Of a stretch of 64,000 nucleotides of DNA, positions 8,610 through 18,285 are shown one piece after another. The stretch is from Bernardetiaceae bacterium. Its GTDB lineage: Bacteria; Bacteroidota; Bacteroidia; Cytophagales; Thermoflexibacteraceae. The notes under the pieces were generated by a model, which did not search any database, had not been told where the DNA came from, and saw nothing but the letters and a program-made list of their open reading frames with translations. Every line of letters begins with the position of its first letter. Position 1 is the first letter of the stretch. A program made the translations under genes and the position numbers. The stretch spans positions 23,259-87,258 of the forward strand of contig JANWWZ010000013.1 in NCBI GenBank assembly GCA_025057115.1, given 5' to 3'.

Positions 8610-9110
8610 ATGAAACAACTACTTAGGATATGCCTTGTAGCACTAGTAAGTGCTTGTGCAAACCAAGAGCAGAAACAATCAGCTGTAGAGCAGCCTGCTG
8701 CAGTAAACGCCTCTTTGGATACCATCAAGACAGATAGCACTACAGCACCTAAGGTAGCAGAAGAAAATTACGCTCAATTTAAATTTGAAACCCAAGAATA
8801 CAATTTCGGCAAAATACAACAAGGCAAAAAAGTGCGCTATACTTATAAGTTTACTAACGTAGGTAAGGTGCCTTTAGTAATTTCTCACGTGCAACCTCAA
8901 TGTGGCTGTACGGCAGCTAGCTATACCAAGGATCCCGTTCCACCAGGCGGACAGGGCGAAATTACTTTAGAATTCGACAGTCAGGGCAGGGAAGGGCAGC
9001 AAAATAAAATTACTACCGTGTACGCCAATGTACCTGGAGGCAACGTACTACTAACTATGACCGGGCTGGTGGAAGTATTGCCCGACGGACGCCCAGTGCG
9101 CAAAAATTGA
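8610..9110 (+). CDS. DUF1573 lipoprotein
   Basis: Lipoprotein of 166 residues. The signal MKQLLRICLVALVSAC has a good lipobox (Val-Ser-Ala-Cys, Cys16). After a Ser/Thr/Ala-rich linker, residues 50-160 form a DUF1573 immunoglobulin-like domain with YNFGKIQQGKKVRYTYKFTN and the conserved VQPQCGCTAASY, typical of this family. DUF1573 proteins are abundant in Bacteroidota; their role is not established. The gene ends 5 bases before the pth ATG, so the two form an operon. Confidence 0.88.
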   Translation: MKQLLRICLVALVSACANQEQKQSAVEQPAAVNASLDTIKTDSTTAPKVAEENYAQFKFETQEYNFGKIQQGKKVRYTYKFTNVGKVPLVISHVQPQCGCTAASYTKDPVPPGGQGEITLEFDSQGREGQQNKITTVYANVPGGNVLLTMTGLVEVLPDGRPVRKN

Positions 9111-9115
9111 AATTC

Positions 9116-9673
9116 ATGAAATACCTCATAGTAGGGCTAGGCAACATAGGGGAACAGTATCACCAAACCCGACACAATATCGGATTTATGATCCTTGAAG
9201 CCCTCGCACAAAGTTTCCAAGCTACTTTTTCTCTTAATAAGTTGGCATACACAAGTGAAGTTCGGTACAAGGGCTGCATCCTCTGGCTAATCAAGCCCAC
9301 TACTTACATGAACTTGAGCGGCAAAGCCGTAAATTACTGGCTCAAACAGCAAGAAATACCGTTGGAAAATCTTTTAGTGGTAGTAGATGACGTTCACTTG
9401 CCTTTCGGCAAAATGAGGTTGCGCGCTGGGGGTAGTAGCGCTGGTCATAATGGACTCAAAGACATTGAAGCTAAATTAGGCACACAGCAATATCCCCGCT
9501 TGCGCTTCGGCATCGGTAATGACTATCCCAAAGGAAGGCAAGTAGAATACGTATTGAGCAAGTTTACCCCAGAACAGCTCAACGAGATGCCATCTCTTTT
9601 GCAAAAAGCACAAGAAATTATTTTATCCTTTTGTACCGTTGGCATTGTGCAAACTATGAACTTGTATAATTAA
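9116..9673 (+). CDS. pth: peptidyl-tRNA hydrolase
   Basis: Pth releases peptides from prematurely dropped peptidyl-tRNAs. I use the ATG at 9116 (MKYLIVGLGNIG, 185 residues); a TTG at 9107 would add three residues and overlap the previous gene. The catalytic His is in YHQTRHNIGF, the substrate Asn in PTTYMNLSGKAV, the conserved Asp in VVVDDVHLPFGKMRLR, and the family signature GGSSAGHNGLKDIE follows. Cotranscribed with the DUF1573 gene. Confidence 0.94.
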   Translation: MKYLIVGLGNIGEQYHQTRHNIGFMILEALAQSFQATFSLNKLAYTSEVRYKGCILWLIKPTTYMNLSGKAVNYWLKQQEIPLENLLVVVDDVHLPFGKMRLRAGGSSAGHNGLKDIEAKLGTQQYPRLRFGIGNDYPKGRQVEYVLSKFTPEQLNEMPSLLQKAQEIILSFCTVGIVQTMNLYN

Positions 9674-9770
9674 TCATTACTCAGGAGAAAGCTGCGTTTG
9701 ATGCCTGCAACATCAAAAGTGATGTGCTTATTTGCAAGCTATCAAATAGTAGTTGAAGTGATTGGAGTTG

Positions 9771-9778
9771 TAAATTTG
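9771..9778 (+). promoter_or_regulatory. -7 element for hemN
   Basis: TAAATTTG is an exact TAnnTTTG match, 24 bases before the hemN ATG. The best upstream TTG (9753-9755) is only 15 bases away, so the -33 part is weak. Confidence 0.45.
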
Positions 9779-9802
9779 TATTAACTCGACAATCAAACTG
9801 CA

Positions 9803-11167
9803 ATGAATATTGCTGAACTTCAAGATTTATTGCATCACTATGATGTGCCTTTGCCGCGCTACACTAGCTATCCGACCGTCCCCTATTGGAATAATGCTAC
9901 TTTTTCACCTTGGGCGTGGAAACAGCTAGTACAACAGCGTTTTGAAGCAGAAGAAAAAATAATTTGCCTTTACATACACCTGCCTTTTTGCGAGGAACTT
10001 TGTACCTATTGTGCTTGTAATAAACGCATTACCAAAAATCACGCTGTGGAAGAGCCTTATTTGCACAGTGTGTTGAAAGAGTGGGAGATGTATTTACAAC
10101 TCTTTGGCAGCCAGCCCATCATAAAAGAAATTCACTTAGGAGGAGGCACGCCTACTTTCTTTTCGCCTAAAAACTTGCGCTTCTTGATTGAAAGCATCTT
10201 GCAACAGGCACAGAAAGCACCCGAACACGAGTTTAGCGTAGAAGTTCACCCTAATTACACTACTTATGAACACTTATATGCTTTGCGCAGCGTCGGCTTT
10301 AACCGCATCAGTCTAGGCGTACAGGATTTTGACCCCAAGGTGCAATACGTTATTAATCGTTTGCAAAGTTTTCAGCAAACTGAGCAGGTAGTTTCCTGGG
10401 CGCGGCAGCTTGGTTACGAAAGTGTAAACATAGATTTAGTGTATGGGCTGCCTTGGCAAAGGCTTCAAAGCATAGAACTGACTATCAACCAGATAGCCTT
10501 ACTTAAACCCGACCGCATTGCATTTTACTCCTACGCGCACGTGCCGTGGAAGAGCAAAGCCCAGCGCCGCTATACTGACGAAGACGTCCCTAAGGCACAA
10601 GAAAAAATTAGCCTCTATAGCTTGGGTTATCAATTGCTTACAAACTTAGGTTACATTCCCATAGGAATGGATCATTTTGCCCTTCCTTCTGACAAACTTT
10701 TCCAAGCTTATCGCAAAGGGCAATTGCACCGCAATTTTATGGGATATACTACCACAAACCATAAGTTAATTATTGGTCTGGGCATGTCTTCTATCAGTGA
10801 TGCTTGGAACGCATTTGCTCAAAACGATAAAACCGTAGAGGGTTATGAATATGCTATTGCTCAGGGGGAGTTACCCCTTGTTAGCGGGCATTTACTCACA
10901 CAAGAAGATTTGCAACTTCGCCAAATAATTCTACAACTCATGTGCAGAGATACAGCAAGGTTTCACTATCAGGATTTTGAGCCAGATTTTGCAGCACATG
11001 TATGGGCTCAACTAAAACGCCTTGCTGCTGACGAACTCGTATTACTAGAAGGGGAACAAGTAAAAGTATTGCCCAAAGGAAAACTGCTCATTCGCCATGT
11101 ATGTGCTGCTTTTGATGCTTACCTATATCGCCATGCCAGAAAAGCACAGTTTAGTAAGGCTATTTAA
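9803..11167 (+). CDS. hemN: oxygen-independent coproporphyrinogen III oxidase
   Basis: Radical-SAM enzyme converting coproporphyrinogen III to protoporphyrinogen IX without oxygen. At 454 residues and with the N-terminal PRYTSYPTVPYW motif it is a true HemN, not a HemW paralogue. The cluster motif is CEELCTYCAC: Cys63, Cys67 and Cys70 bind the iron-sulfur cluster, and Cys72 completes the HemN-type CxxxCxxCxC. HLGGGTPTFF (about 113-122) and EVHPNYTT follow, and the C-terminal HemN domain holds MDHFALPSD and RNFMGYTT. With hemE at 20.1 kb, two heme-pathway enzymes are encoded in this window. Confidence 0.95.
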   Translation: MNIAELQDLLHHYDVPLPRYTSYPTVPYWNNATFSPWAWKQLVQQRFEAEEKIICLYIHLPFCEELCTYCACNKRITKNHAVEEPYLHSVLKEWEMYLQLFGSQPIIKEIHLGGGTPTFFSPKNLRFLIESILQQAQKAPEHEFSVEVHPNYTTYEHLYALRSVGFNRISLGVQDFDPKVQYVINRLQSFQQTEQVVSWARQLGYESVNIDLVYGLPWQRLQSIELTINQIALLKPDRIAFYSYAHVPWKSKAQRRYTDEDVPKAQEKISLYSLGYQLLTNLGYIPIGMDHFALPSDKLFQAYRKGQLHRNFMGYTTTNHKLIIGLGMSSISDAWNAFAQNDKTVEGYEYAIAQGELPLVSGHLLTQEDLQLRQIILQLMCRDTARFHYQDFEPDFAAHVWAQLKRLAADELVLLEGEQVKVLPKGKLLIRHVCAAFDAYLYRHARKAQFSKAI

Positions 11168-11172
11168 GTCGC

Positions 11173-11391
11173 TCAATCTCTTAATTGCACTGTGTCTATT
11201 GCCATGCGTTGGCGTGGTTTAGAAAACGGAGCAGGAGCGGTAGGCAAAATTTCGCCTTCGCTACTGAAATTGGGAGTAACCACTGAAATAGAAGTCTCTT
11301 GGTATCCCCTTTCAGGAAGAACTATCATGGTAAATAATGCCAAATCGGCTATTAGAAAAAACAGAGACAGCCGAAATCCTAGATTCCGCAT
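11173..11391 (-). CDS. possible small single-pass membrane protein
   Basis: An open frame of 72 residues, convergent with hemN. Residues 5-25 (GFRLSLFFLIADLALFTMIVLP) form one hydrophobic segment, followed by a polar Pro/Ser-rich tail. It is more protein-like than the overlapping plus-strand frame at 11192-11395. No promoter match or ribosome site supports it, and I know no family. It may be a real small protein or a chance frame. Confidence 0.35.
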   Translation of the reverse strand: MRNLGFRLSLFFLIADLALFTMIVLPERGYQETSISVVTPNFSSEGEILPTAPAPFSKPRQRMAIDTVQLRD

Positions 11392-11472
11392 CTAACTAAG
11401 GGGTAAATTTCACTTGCATATACATAACGCATAAAATGGCTTAATCGCTTACCACTTGCATAGTTTTTTGCA

Positions 11473-11480
11473 TAGCTTTG
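11473..11480 (+). promoter_or_regulatory. -7 element directly before the porin ATG
   Basis: TAGCTTTG is an exact TAnnTTTG match and ends only 6 bases before the ATG at 11487. If functional, the mRNA would have almost no leader. No TTG at the normal distance is seen. Confidence 0.45.
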
Positions 11481-11486
11481 CAAGGA

Positions 11487-13472
11487 ATGAGGGAATATTT
11501 CGCAATCTGGCAGGCAATAAGCTGTTGCTTGAAATGCCTCATTGTAGGCAAAATAGTCGCATCTCTCTCTCTATTTATCGTTTCTACCGCTCAAGGGCAG
11601 GATCCTACCAGTAGTCGGGCTTCTTCTAAAAAAGACTCCATTCAGTACGGTCCTCATACAACGCGCTACTACCATTGGCATACGCTTTATTACAACCGAA
11701 CCGATACTCTTTACATGGACACTGTTTATACCGATAGACATCGGTATAATCTGGTGCAGCGCCATGGTAATACGTGGCAAGATTTGGGCGTATTCGGCAC
11801 AGCAGCGCAACCTATTTTTTTCCGCGAGCCTGAGCAGATTGGTACGAGGTTGGGTCATTACTCTTTTAGCGCTTATCGCCTCCAGCGCGATGAAGTTCGC
11901 TATTACGATAGCTACTCGCCTGTTACTGACATTGATCATATTCAAGGGGGTAAAGGACGCACGCGCCTTAGAGTTACTCATGCTCGCAGCATTACCCCCG
12001 ACTTAAGCGCTGCTTTGTTCTTTCAGCGACAAGAAGCTAATAGCATCCTGGGCAGGGTATCTCGCCGCAACGACCCTATGCTAACAGGAGAAAATTACGG
12101 AGCAATGGTGCGGTATTTTTTGCCTAATCTGCGCTACAAACTCCTTGCCCATTTCATTTATTCTGCTCATACCGTGCAAGAAAATGGCGGGTACTCTACT
12201 GACCAACTCGTTCCTCCTACCTCACAAGCTCTTGCAAGGATCAACCCGCAACAGTTAGCTTATACTTTGCAAAATGCACTTAATAGGGAAAAAGTACGCA
12301 CCTTTCACCTTTACCAAGAATACCGCTTAGATTCCTTAGGTCGCAAGCAGGTACAAGTATTTCACCAACTTGAGTGGCTCCAGCAAGGCAATGAATACAT
12401 CGATGAAAATCCAAGAGCCAACTTAGAAACTTTTTATCGAAAATTAGCTATTGATTTAAGCAGGTTTCGCGGTCAGCAACTTAGTTATGTTACTGATTAT
12501 GAGCAAATAGATAATCGCGCAGGCATCAAAGGGCAATGGAATCAATGGCAGTACTGGACCTACTTGCGCAGCCGAGTTTATGGTTTTCGCGCTGCTTATA
12601 CAGATGTTAGTACACTGGGCGACTCCCTCCGCCGTCTTTCTATTGCTCCTGAGTGGTTTGCTGGACTAACTTCTTTCGTTCCTTTATTCAAACACCACCA
12701 AATACAAACCGATGCTGAAGTCCAGCTGCCTTTGAAAGACTATCGCCTAAAGATTATTTACCATAACAAATGGTTCAAAAGCACTTTGTCGCGCACTGCA
12801 TTCAGCCCTGATCTTACGCAAAAGCATGTATTCGGGAGTTTCTTCTACTGGAACAACACCCAATTTGAACGCACCCTTGCTGACCGATTGACTATAGAAA
12901 CCGCCTTCTTCCCCATTCCCTCTTTGAAAAAGTATCTATCCCTTTCCTACTTTGCTGGCATTGATAAGATCCAAAGCATGGTTTATTACGATACAGCGGG
13001 CATTGCACGACAAAGTACCCAATTGGTTCAATTGCTGCATGCGGGTTGTAATCTAAAAGCCCAATGGCAGTACTGGCATTGGCACACCCAGTTGCGCTAT
13101 AGCCAAAATATTGGTGCCGATGTTTTTCGAGTCCCTTTACTGCTTATTAATTCGCAGCTGTTTTTGCAGAAAAAGTTTTTTAATGACGAGCTAGATGGTC
13201 AAATAGGATTGGATTTTCACTGGAAGTCCGCTTTTTACGCCAATGCTTACATGCCCGCTACAAGCCAATTCATTCTCAATGATCGCTATCTAACAGACGG
13301 TTTCCCCGTGCTTGACGCCTTTTTTAATTTTAAAATTAGTCGAGCACTACTTTTTGTAAAAGTAACTAACCTGTTGCAAGACATTGCAGGTAAAGCATAT
13401 TTCAACACGCCCCGCTACTATGCACAGCCTCGTTCACTGGAGATAGGGGTCCGTTGGTTATTTTTTGACTGA
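11487..13472 (+). CDS. putative outer-membrane porin (Porin_10 type)
   Basis: Protein of 661 residues from the ATG at 11487; a TTG at 11478 lies inside a -7-like box and is unlikely to start translation. An N-terminal signal sequence ends near STAQGQDP. The rest shows amphipathic beta-strands rich in aromatic residues (QWQYWTYLRSRVYGFRAAY, HWHTQLRYSQNIGADVF). The end, PRYYAQPRSLEIGVRWLFFD, matches the C-terminal strand of the Bacteroidota putative-porin family, finishing in Phe-Phe-Asp. Substrate unknown. A bidirectional hairpin separates it from the convergent susD. Confidence 0.8.
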   Translation: MREYFAIWQAISCCLKCLIVGKIVASLSLFIVSTAQGQDPTSSRASSKKDSIQYGPHTTRYYHWHTLYYNRTDTLYMDTVYTDRHRYNLVQRHGNTWQDLGVFGTAAQPIFFREPEQIGTRLGHYSFSAYRLQRDEVRYYDSYSPVTDIDHIQGGKGRTRLRVTHARSITPDLSAALFFQRQEANSILGRVSRRNDPMLTGENYGAMVRYFLPNLRYKLLAHFIYSAHTVQENGGYSTDQLVPPTSQALARINPQQLAYTLQNALNREKVRTFHLYQEYRLDSLGRKQVQVFHQLEWLQQGNEYIDENPRANLETFYRKLAIDLSRFRGQQLSYVTDYEQIDNRAGIKGQWNQWQYWTYLRSRVYGFRAAYTDVSTLGDSLRRLSIAPEWFAGLTSFVPLFKHHQIQTDAEVQLPLKDYRLKIIYHNKWFKSTLSRTAFSPDLTQKHVFGSFFYWNNTQFERTLADRLTIETAFFPIPSLKKYLSLSYFAGIDKIQSMVYYDTAGIARQSTQLVQLLHAGCNLKAQWQYWHWHTQLRYSQNIGADVFRVPLLLINSQLFLQKKFFNDELDGQIGLDFHWKSAFYANAYMPATSQFILNDRYLTDGFPVLDAFFNFKISRALLFVKVTNLLQDIAGKAYFNTPRYYAQPRSLEIGVRWLFFD

Positions 13473-13544
13473 AACACACTTTACAGCTATAAACTGCAGT
13501 AAAATTGCTCCTGCTATCTCTTGCCTGACTTTTAAATAAAAAAT

Positions 13545-13595
13545 CGCCAGAGCTCTGTAATTAGCTGTATCTCAGAACTCTGGCGGGTTTTAGTA
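13545..13595. terminator. bidirectional terminator between porin and susD
   Basis: CGCCAGAG (13545-13552) pairs with CTCTGGCG (13578-13585), with an inner CTG/CAG pair after a 2-base mismatch. T-rich tracts flank it on both strands. The two flanking genes converge here. Confidence 0.65.
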
Positions 13596-13631
13596 TTGCC
13601 TTAATCGAGAGAGTGGGGCTTTTGTATGCCG

Positions 13632-14936
13632 TTAGTTGGCAGGATCTGGAGGCGTGTTAGGGTTATTATCTCGTTCAGTGAAAGGATAGGGATAAAAATT
13701 GCGATTTCGCTCCGCATTAGGGGCATTAGGTCCAGGGCGCCCAAACCGCCGATTATCTTCTAGCCGCAGACCAGTTAGATAAAGTTCAATGCAGCGATTG
13801 CGATAAATTTCGGTTAAAATATCTGCTTGAGTCATAGGACCACTGTAAGGTGGTAAGCCAGCTCCTACGCCAAAGACATCCTGCGAAGGCGTCTTTGTGC
13901 GCACTCGATTGAGCTCTGTTACCGCTTCTTGTAATCGATTTTGCCGAGCAAGGACTTCCGCCCGAATTAAAATCATTTCCCCTGGCAAATAAAGTGGAAT
14001 AGGTGTATCGTCAGCTAAGAAAAAGCCGCGTCCGCGTGGTGGAACGGCTGAAGTAATGTAAAACGGCACCCGCTGATCGTTAGGCTCAGGAGCAAGTGCT
14101 ACAGGAAGTCCCAAATTAGTTTGGGCTTCATGTACGTTGTTAGTTACAAAAGAAGTGCGAAAAATGGGATTTTGAGAAACGTTGTCAAATACAAACCGAG
14201 AGCGAGAAGTAAGAGAAACGCGTCCTGCAGCATCAAAAGCCTGTTGTAATCTGCCGAGCATCAAATTATAGCGAGCAGCTAAAGCGTTGAGGGCGTTGGG
14301 CAAGTCAATATCATTTCCTACTACGTTAGTAAAAGCGGCTGGAATAGGGTTATTCCCCAGCAAAGCCACTCCCTCTTCGCACAACTTTACTGCTGCTTCC
14401 AGTACCGCATTTCGGTTGCTAAAAGTAGCATTTTTGCCTGTAGTAATAGGTGCTTGTTCCCAGAAAGTAGCCATCCAACCTAGTGCGAGTGCCTTGTAAA
14501 GGTGAGCATGAGCTTGTACAGCAGCAGCGGTAGCTCTATCTGGAATGTTGCGTATGTTAGCAATGATGCGGTCGCAGTCGGCATTGAGAAGGTTGAGATT
14601 TTGCCACATGTTAATAATAACTGGATTAAGCCCATTGACGTTATCGCGGCCATTAGCAAGAGCAGCAATATCGGCATTACCTGCATTGACTACGCGCAAT
14701 TCATTGGTAGCCAAGCCAGAGGTAGTAATTACAGTATAAAGAGGACTAGCTCCACCGATAGTATAGCGGCGGCGCAATCCATTAGAAAAAGCTAGTAAGC
14801 CCGAAGTGCTGTTTAATACTGCATCTTCGGTGGCCGCATTCGGGTTTGCATAGTCCAGCTTGCAGGAAGGGATGAGCACTGAAATGACAAGCAAGCTGCA
14901 GAAGAAAGTCTTGGGAATATGTAAGAAGTTGTTCAT
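13632..14936 (-). CDS. SusD/RagB-family outer-membrane lipoprotein
   Basis: SusD-like lipoproteins cap a TonB-dependent SusC transporter at the cell surface and bind its ligand. The 434-residue protein has a signal ending in the lipobox LIPSC (Cys25). TPR-like helical parts include AHLYKALALGWMATFWEQAP (about 143-162) and, near the C-terminus, IYRNRCIELYLTGLRLEDNRRFGRP, a well-conserved SusD signature. It starts 27 bases after susC, with which it forms a unit. The ligand cannot be read from the sequence; no glycan-degrading cluster surrounds the pair apart from the divergent GH3 gene. Confidence 0.93.
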   Translation of the reverse strand: MNNFLHIPKTFFCSLLVISVLIPSCKLDYANPNAATEDAVLNSTSGLLAFSNGLRRRYTIGGASPLYTVITTSGLATNELRVVNAGNADIAALANGRDNVNGLNPVIINMWQNLNLLNADCDRIIANIRNIPDRATAAAVQAHAHLYKALALGWMATFWEQAPITTGKNATFSNRNAVLEAAVKLCEEGVALLGNNPIPAAFTNVVGNDIDLPNALNALAARYNLMLGRLQQAFDAAGRVSLTSRSRFVFDNVSQNPIFRTSFVTNNVHEAQTNLGLPVALAPEPNDQRVPFYITSAVPPRGRGFFLADDTPIPLYLPGEMILIRAEVLARQNRLQEAVTELNRVRTKTPSQDVFGVGAGLPPYSGPMTQADILTEIYRNRCIELYLTGLRLEDNRRFGRPGPNAPNAERNRNFYPYPFTERDNNPNTPPDPAN

Positions 14937-14963
14937 AAGACCAGTCCAGTTTTGGGTGAGTAA

Positions 14964-17900
14964 TTAAAATTGAGCAGAAAGAGTAAATTGGAAAGTGCGA
15001 GGAATCGGCACGGTGCCAAAATCATCTCCGCGAATCCGGTTGCTTTGTCCTCCAGCATTTACTTCAGGGTCAAATCCAGGATAGTTGTCCCATGAAATCA
15101 AATTACGTCCTGAAATGCCAACAGTGAGGTTATTCATGCCTAGTGCTTTGGGAGCAAGTGCGTAGGAAAGAGCAATTTCGCGCAGTTTTACAAATGAGCC
15201 GTCCTTTATCATCTCTTCTCGGATCCGTTCTCCGCCAAAACCTCCTACGATGCTTACCCAACCACGAGGCAACTCCCCACGCAATTCTTTCTCTGCTAAG
15301 GGACCGATACCTACATTATTGGCGGTAGTCCAGTTAAGGCAATTAACTTGAAAACCTTGTACTGCATCGAACAATACGCGGAAGTTGAAATTTCGCCATG
15401 TAACTTCGCTGGAGAGGGAAGCGATATAGCGCGGATTAGGATCGCCTAAAACGCGGTTGACTAATGGACCAGTGGGCTGACCTTCTGCATTGCGTCCTGT
15501 GCGTTCAGGTTGAGGAAGTCCAGCGGGTAGAGTAACCCCTCCAATGGTTTGCGGGCGATTAGTTAGCAGCAATGAACCATCTGGATTGCGTGCATATGCT
15601 GTTCCATAAAATACACCTAACGGATAGCCATTGACAGCACTGCTCATGCGATTGGGATCTGTTGAAAAGCGAATCACCTCTTGTGGAATGTTTACCCGAT
15701 TGCGGTTGCGGTTGTAGATAAACGTAGCATTCCAGCTCCAGTCTTTGTTGCGAAGGATATTAGCACGCAGGGCAAGTTCTATGCCTTTGTTAGTCATGCT
15801 ACCGATGTTAGCATTGATGGAGGCTCCTCCTTCTGAAGGGGCAATAGTGCGCTCCAGTAGCAGATCGCGCACTTCTTTGTTGTACCAAGTAAACTCTATC
15901 CCAAAACGATTATCTATAAAGTAAAGATCAGTTCCAATTTCAAGTTCGGCTTGGCGTTCTGGTTTTACATCTGGGTTTCCTAACACATTGCTGCGGACAA
16001 GGGATTGCCGTCCTACCAGTTGTACGGGAATCATGTTGCTGAAGCGGTCATAAGGTCCGATGCCCGTTAAATTTCCCGACTCACCATAGGCAGTGCGTAG
16101 CTTAAAGGTGCTTAATTTTTGAGCAAAGGCAGCATTTTTCCAAAAATCCATTTCCGAAACAACTAAATTGGCAGAAGCCTTTGGAAAAAACTGCCAACGG
16201 CTATTAGGTCCAAATACAGAAGAAGCATCCACGCGCCCTGCAGCAGTAATAAACAGAAACTCATTATAATTAAAGGTTTGTTGCAGAAAATAGCCTTGAA
16301 TGCTTCGCTGCGTGCGCACTTCGGTAGTTGGAGTAAACAAATTAGTTGCCCCGCTTACAGTTTCTACAAAAGGCACTAGATCGCGCCCTTGAGCTTGTGA
16401 GAAATTGCTTTGGTCGTATTGCCAGGTAGCTCCCAACTGAGTAGTGGACTTGAGTTTGTTGCTAATATCTGCCTGATAGCTAATATTCAAGTCATTGTTT
16501 AGTTGAAGCACTTGGGCAGTGGCATTGGCGGCATAGCCATCGGGAAACAAACCTGCAGTAACGCCAGGATAAGCAATGCGTGGAAAGTAGTTTTGTCCCA
16601 GCTGAGTATAAGTATCGATGCCGAAAATGTAATCGATCCCCACGCCTTTCAATGGAGCTAAATTGAGTTGAAAGTCTCCGATGGTGCGGTTGGTTTGGTT
16701 GGTTTGCTTGAGGTCTTCAATCACGCTCAAGGGATTAATGCGAATGGGTTCTACAGGCAATAAATTGCCGTTGGCATCTCTTTCGCGAAGGTTATAAACG
16801 TTATCTGTAATAAACACGGAATTTACGGGGCTATTAAAGGTATTGGGGTCTGGTTTTTCATTGGCAAAGCTGCGAGCATAGTTCAAACCTGCGGAAAATT
16901 TTGCCCAATCGGTTAGTTTTTGATCGATGCGCAGCCTTCCTGTGAAGCGCTCAAAATCTGTGTTGCGCACAATGCCTTGATTTTTAAAGTAAGTAACGGA
17001 GAAAAAGTACTTTGTTTCTTCCTTGCCCCCAGATACTGAAACGTAATTATCCGTGCCCAATGCTGTTTGAAAAATGTCTTTCCAGTAATTGTAGCGAGTT
17101 ACAGGGACTTTGTCGGTAAATAGTCGATTGAAAAGTAGCAACATGGTAAGCCGCTGATCATTGCCGAACCCTGTGCGAGTTACTGGAGGACCAAAGCGCT
17201 CTGGATGCGTGTTAAGAGGAAATTCTTTGCGCAGTTGGCTAATCATCAAAGAAGTGGAAAAAGTAATCTTAGGCTTGCCAGCACTGCCGCGCTTGGTGAA
17301 AATTTGAATAACTCCGTTATTAGCTCGCGAGCCGTAAATAGCGGCTGCAGCAGCTCCGTTAAGCACTTCAATTCGCTCAATGTCGTTAGGATTAATGTCG
17401 ATCAGGCGGTTTTGACCAGGTTGGAAGTCGCTATTGCCGCTAATATTGACTGCTAAATTGCTTACGTTATTGGTATTATTATTGACGATAACGCCATCGA
17501 TAATGTAAAGTGGTTCGGAGGAAGAATTAATAGAACTTGCCCCGCGCAAACGGATAGAAACCCCTCCTGCAGGATCCCCTGAGTTTTGCATGATTTGAGC
17601 GCCAGCAATTTTTCCCTGCAAAGCCGCTGAAAGGCTAGGGGTTCCAACTTGCTGCATTTGTTTTGCCGAAATAGTATGAATAGAGTTGCCTAACTGTTTT
17701 TTACTAGTGGCAATAGAAGTTCCCGTTACTACTACCTCTTCCAGTCCAATAAAATCTTCTCGCAGAGAAACATCAAGGTTGATAGTAGTAGAGCTACCCA
17801 GTGAAATTTTCTGCTCACGGCGAGCATATCCTACAAAGCTAATGACTAAAGTGTACTCTCCTGAAGCAACGTCTACGCTCAAATTAAATTTTCCTTCTGC

Positions 17901-18107
17901 GTCAGTAATAGTACCTGTAGAAGTACCTCTTAACTGGACATTTGCACCTATCAGTGGTTCTCCTGTTCCAACATCAGTTACGCGACCAGTAATCTTGTAG
18001 TTTTGCACTTGTGCAAGGGCAGGTAGGCTGATTGCAAGCAAATAGCTTAGCACTAAATACCATCGCTTGGGCGAGGCAGTGCTATAAAGGCAACAGTGTT
18101 TCATCAT
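14964..18107 (-). CDS. SusC/RagA-family TonB-dependent outer-membrane transporter
   Basis: Protein of 1047 residues. A signal peptide ends near LPALAQ; a carboxypeptidase-regulatory-like domain (about 38-115, ITGRVTDVGTGEPLIGANV) precedes the plug (about 125-270, with GGVSIRLRGASSINSSSEPL and the YIIDGV segment typical of SusC). The remainder is a 22-strand type barrel ending in Phe (TFQFTLSAQF). It imports a ligand captured by the adjacent SusD using TonB energy. A -7 element lies 23 bases upstream of the start. Confidence 0.95.
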   Translation of the reverse strand: MMKHCCLYSTASPKRWYLVLSYLLAISLPALAQVQNYKITGRVTDVGTGEPLIGANVQLRGTSTGTITDAEGKFNLSVDVASGEYTLVISFVGYARREQKISLGSSTTINLDVSLREDFIGLEEVVVTGTSIATSKKQLGNSIHTISAKQMQQVGTPSLSAALQGKIAGAQIMQNSGDPAGGVSIRLRGASSINSSSEPLYIIDGVIVNNNTNNVSNLAVNISGNSDFQPGQNRLIDINPNDIERIEVLNGAAAAAIYGSRANNGVIQIFTKRGSAGKPKITFSTSLMISQLRKEFPLNTHPERFGPPVTRTGFGNDQRLTMLLLFNRLFTDKVPVTRYNYWKDIFQTALGTDNYVSVSGGKEETKYFFSVTYFKNQGIVRNTDFERFTGRLRIDQKLTDWAKFSAGLNYARSFANEKPDPNTFNSPVNSVFITDNVYNLRERDANGNLLPVEPIRINPLSVIEDLKQTNQTNRTIGDFQLNLAPLKGVGIDYIFGIDTYTQLGQNYFPRIAYPGVTAGLFPDGYAANATAQVLQLNNDLNISYQADISNKLKSTTQLGATWQYDQSNFSQAQGRDLVPFVETVSGATNLFTPTTEVRTQRSIQGYFLQQTFNYNEFLFITAAGRVDASSVFGPNSRWQFFPKASANLVVSEMDFWKNAAFAQKLSTFKLRTAYGESGNLTGIGPYDRFSNMIPVQLVGRQSLVRSNVLGNPDVKPERQAELEIGTDLYFIDNRFGIEFTWYNKEVRDLLLERTIAPSEGGASINANIGSMTNKGIELALRANILRNKDWSWNATFIYNRNRNRVNIPQEVIRFSTDPNRMSSAVNGYPLGVFYGTAYARNPDGSLLLTNRPQTIGGVTLPAGLPQPERTGRNAEGQPTGPLVNRVLGDPNPRYIASLSSEVTWRNFNFRVLFDAVQGFQVNCLNWTTANNVGIGPLAEKELRGELPRGWVSIVGGFGGERIREEMIKDGSFVKLREIALSYALAPKALGMNNLTVGISGRNLISWDNYPGFDPEVNAGGQSNRIRGDDFGTVPIPRTFQFTLSAQF

Positions 18108-18129
18108 AGTTAAGCTGATTAACTACTAC

Positions 18130-18137
18130 CAAACCTA
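18130..18137 (-). promoter_or_regulatory. -7 element for susC
   Basis: Minus-strand TAGGTTTG (18137 to 18130) fits TAnnTTTG, 23 bases before the susC ATG. A TTTC, not TTG, sits at the -33 position. The rest of 18138-18285 shows no further recognised signal. Confidence 0.45.
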
Positions 18138-18285
18138 CGTTAATTTTCGGTTTTCTGAAATGCCCCCCCTGTATAAAAATTTTGCACCTTAGTGCTGCTT
18201 TCTAACTGAAAAAATTTTTAATTGGCGCAGTAACTGCCTTTTCAAGGCAGTAGTATCGGTCAACTAACTTAGCTCTGGCTTTGCA

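Noticed and set aside
11192..11395. 67-codon plus-strand frame after hemN
   Set aside because: Overlaps the opposite-strand 72-codon frame, which is more protein-like (one clear membrane segment).
11571..11981. 136-codon minus-strand frame inside the porin
   Set aside because: Antisense to a strongly beta-barrel-like gene; no start signal.
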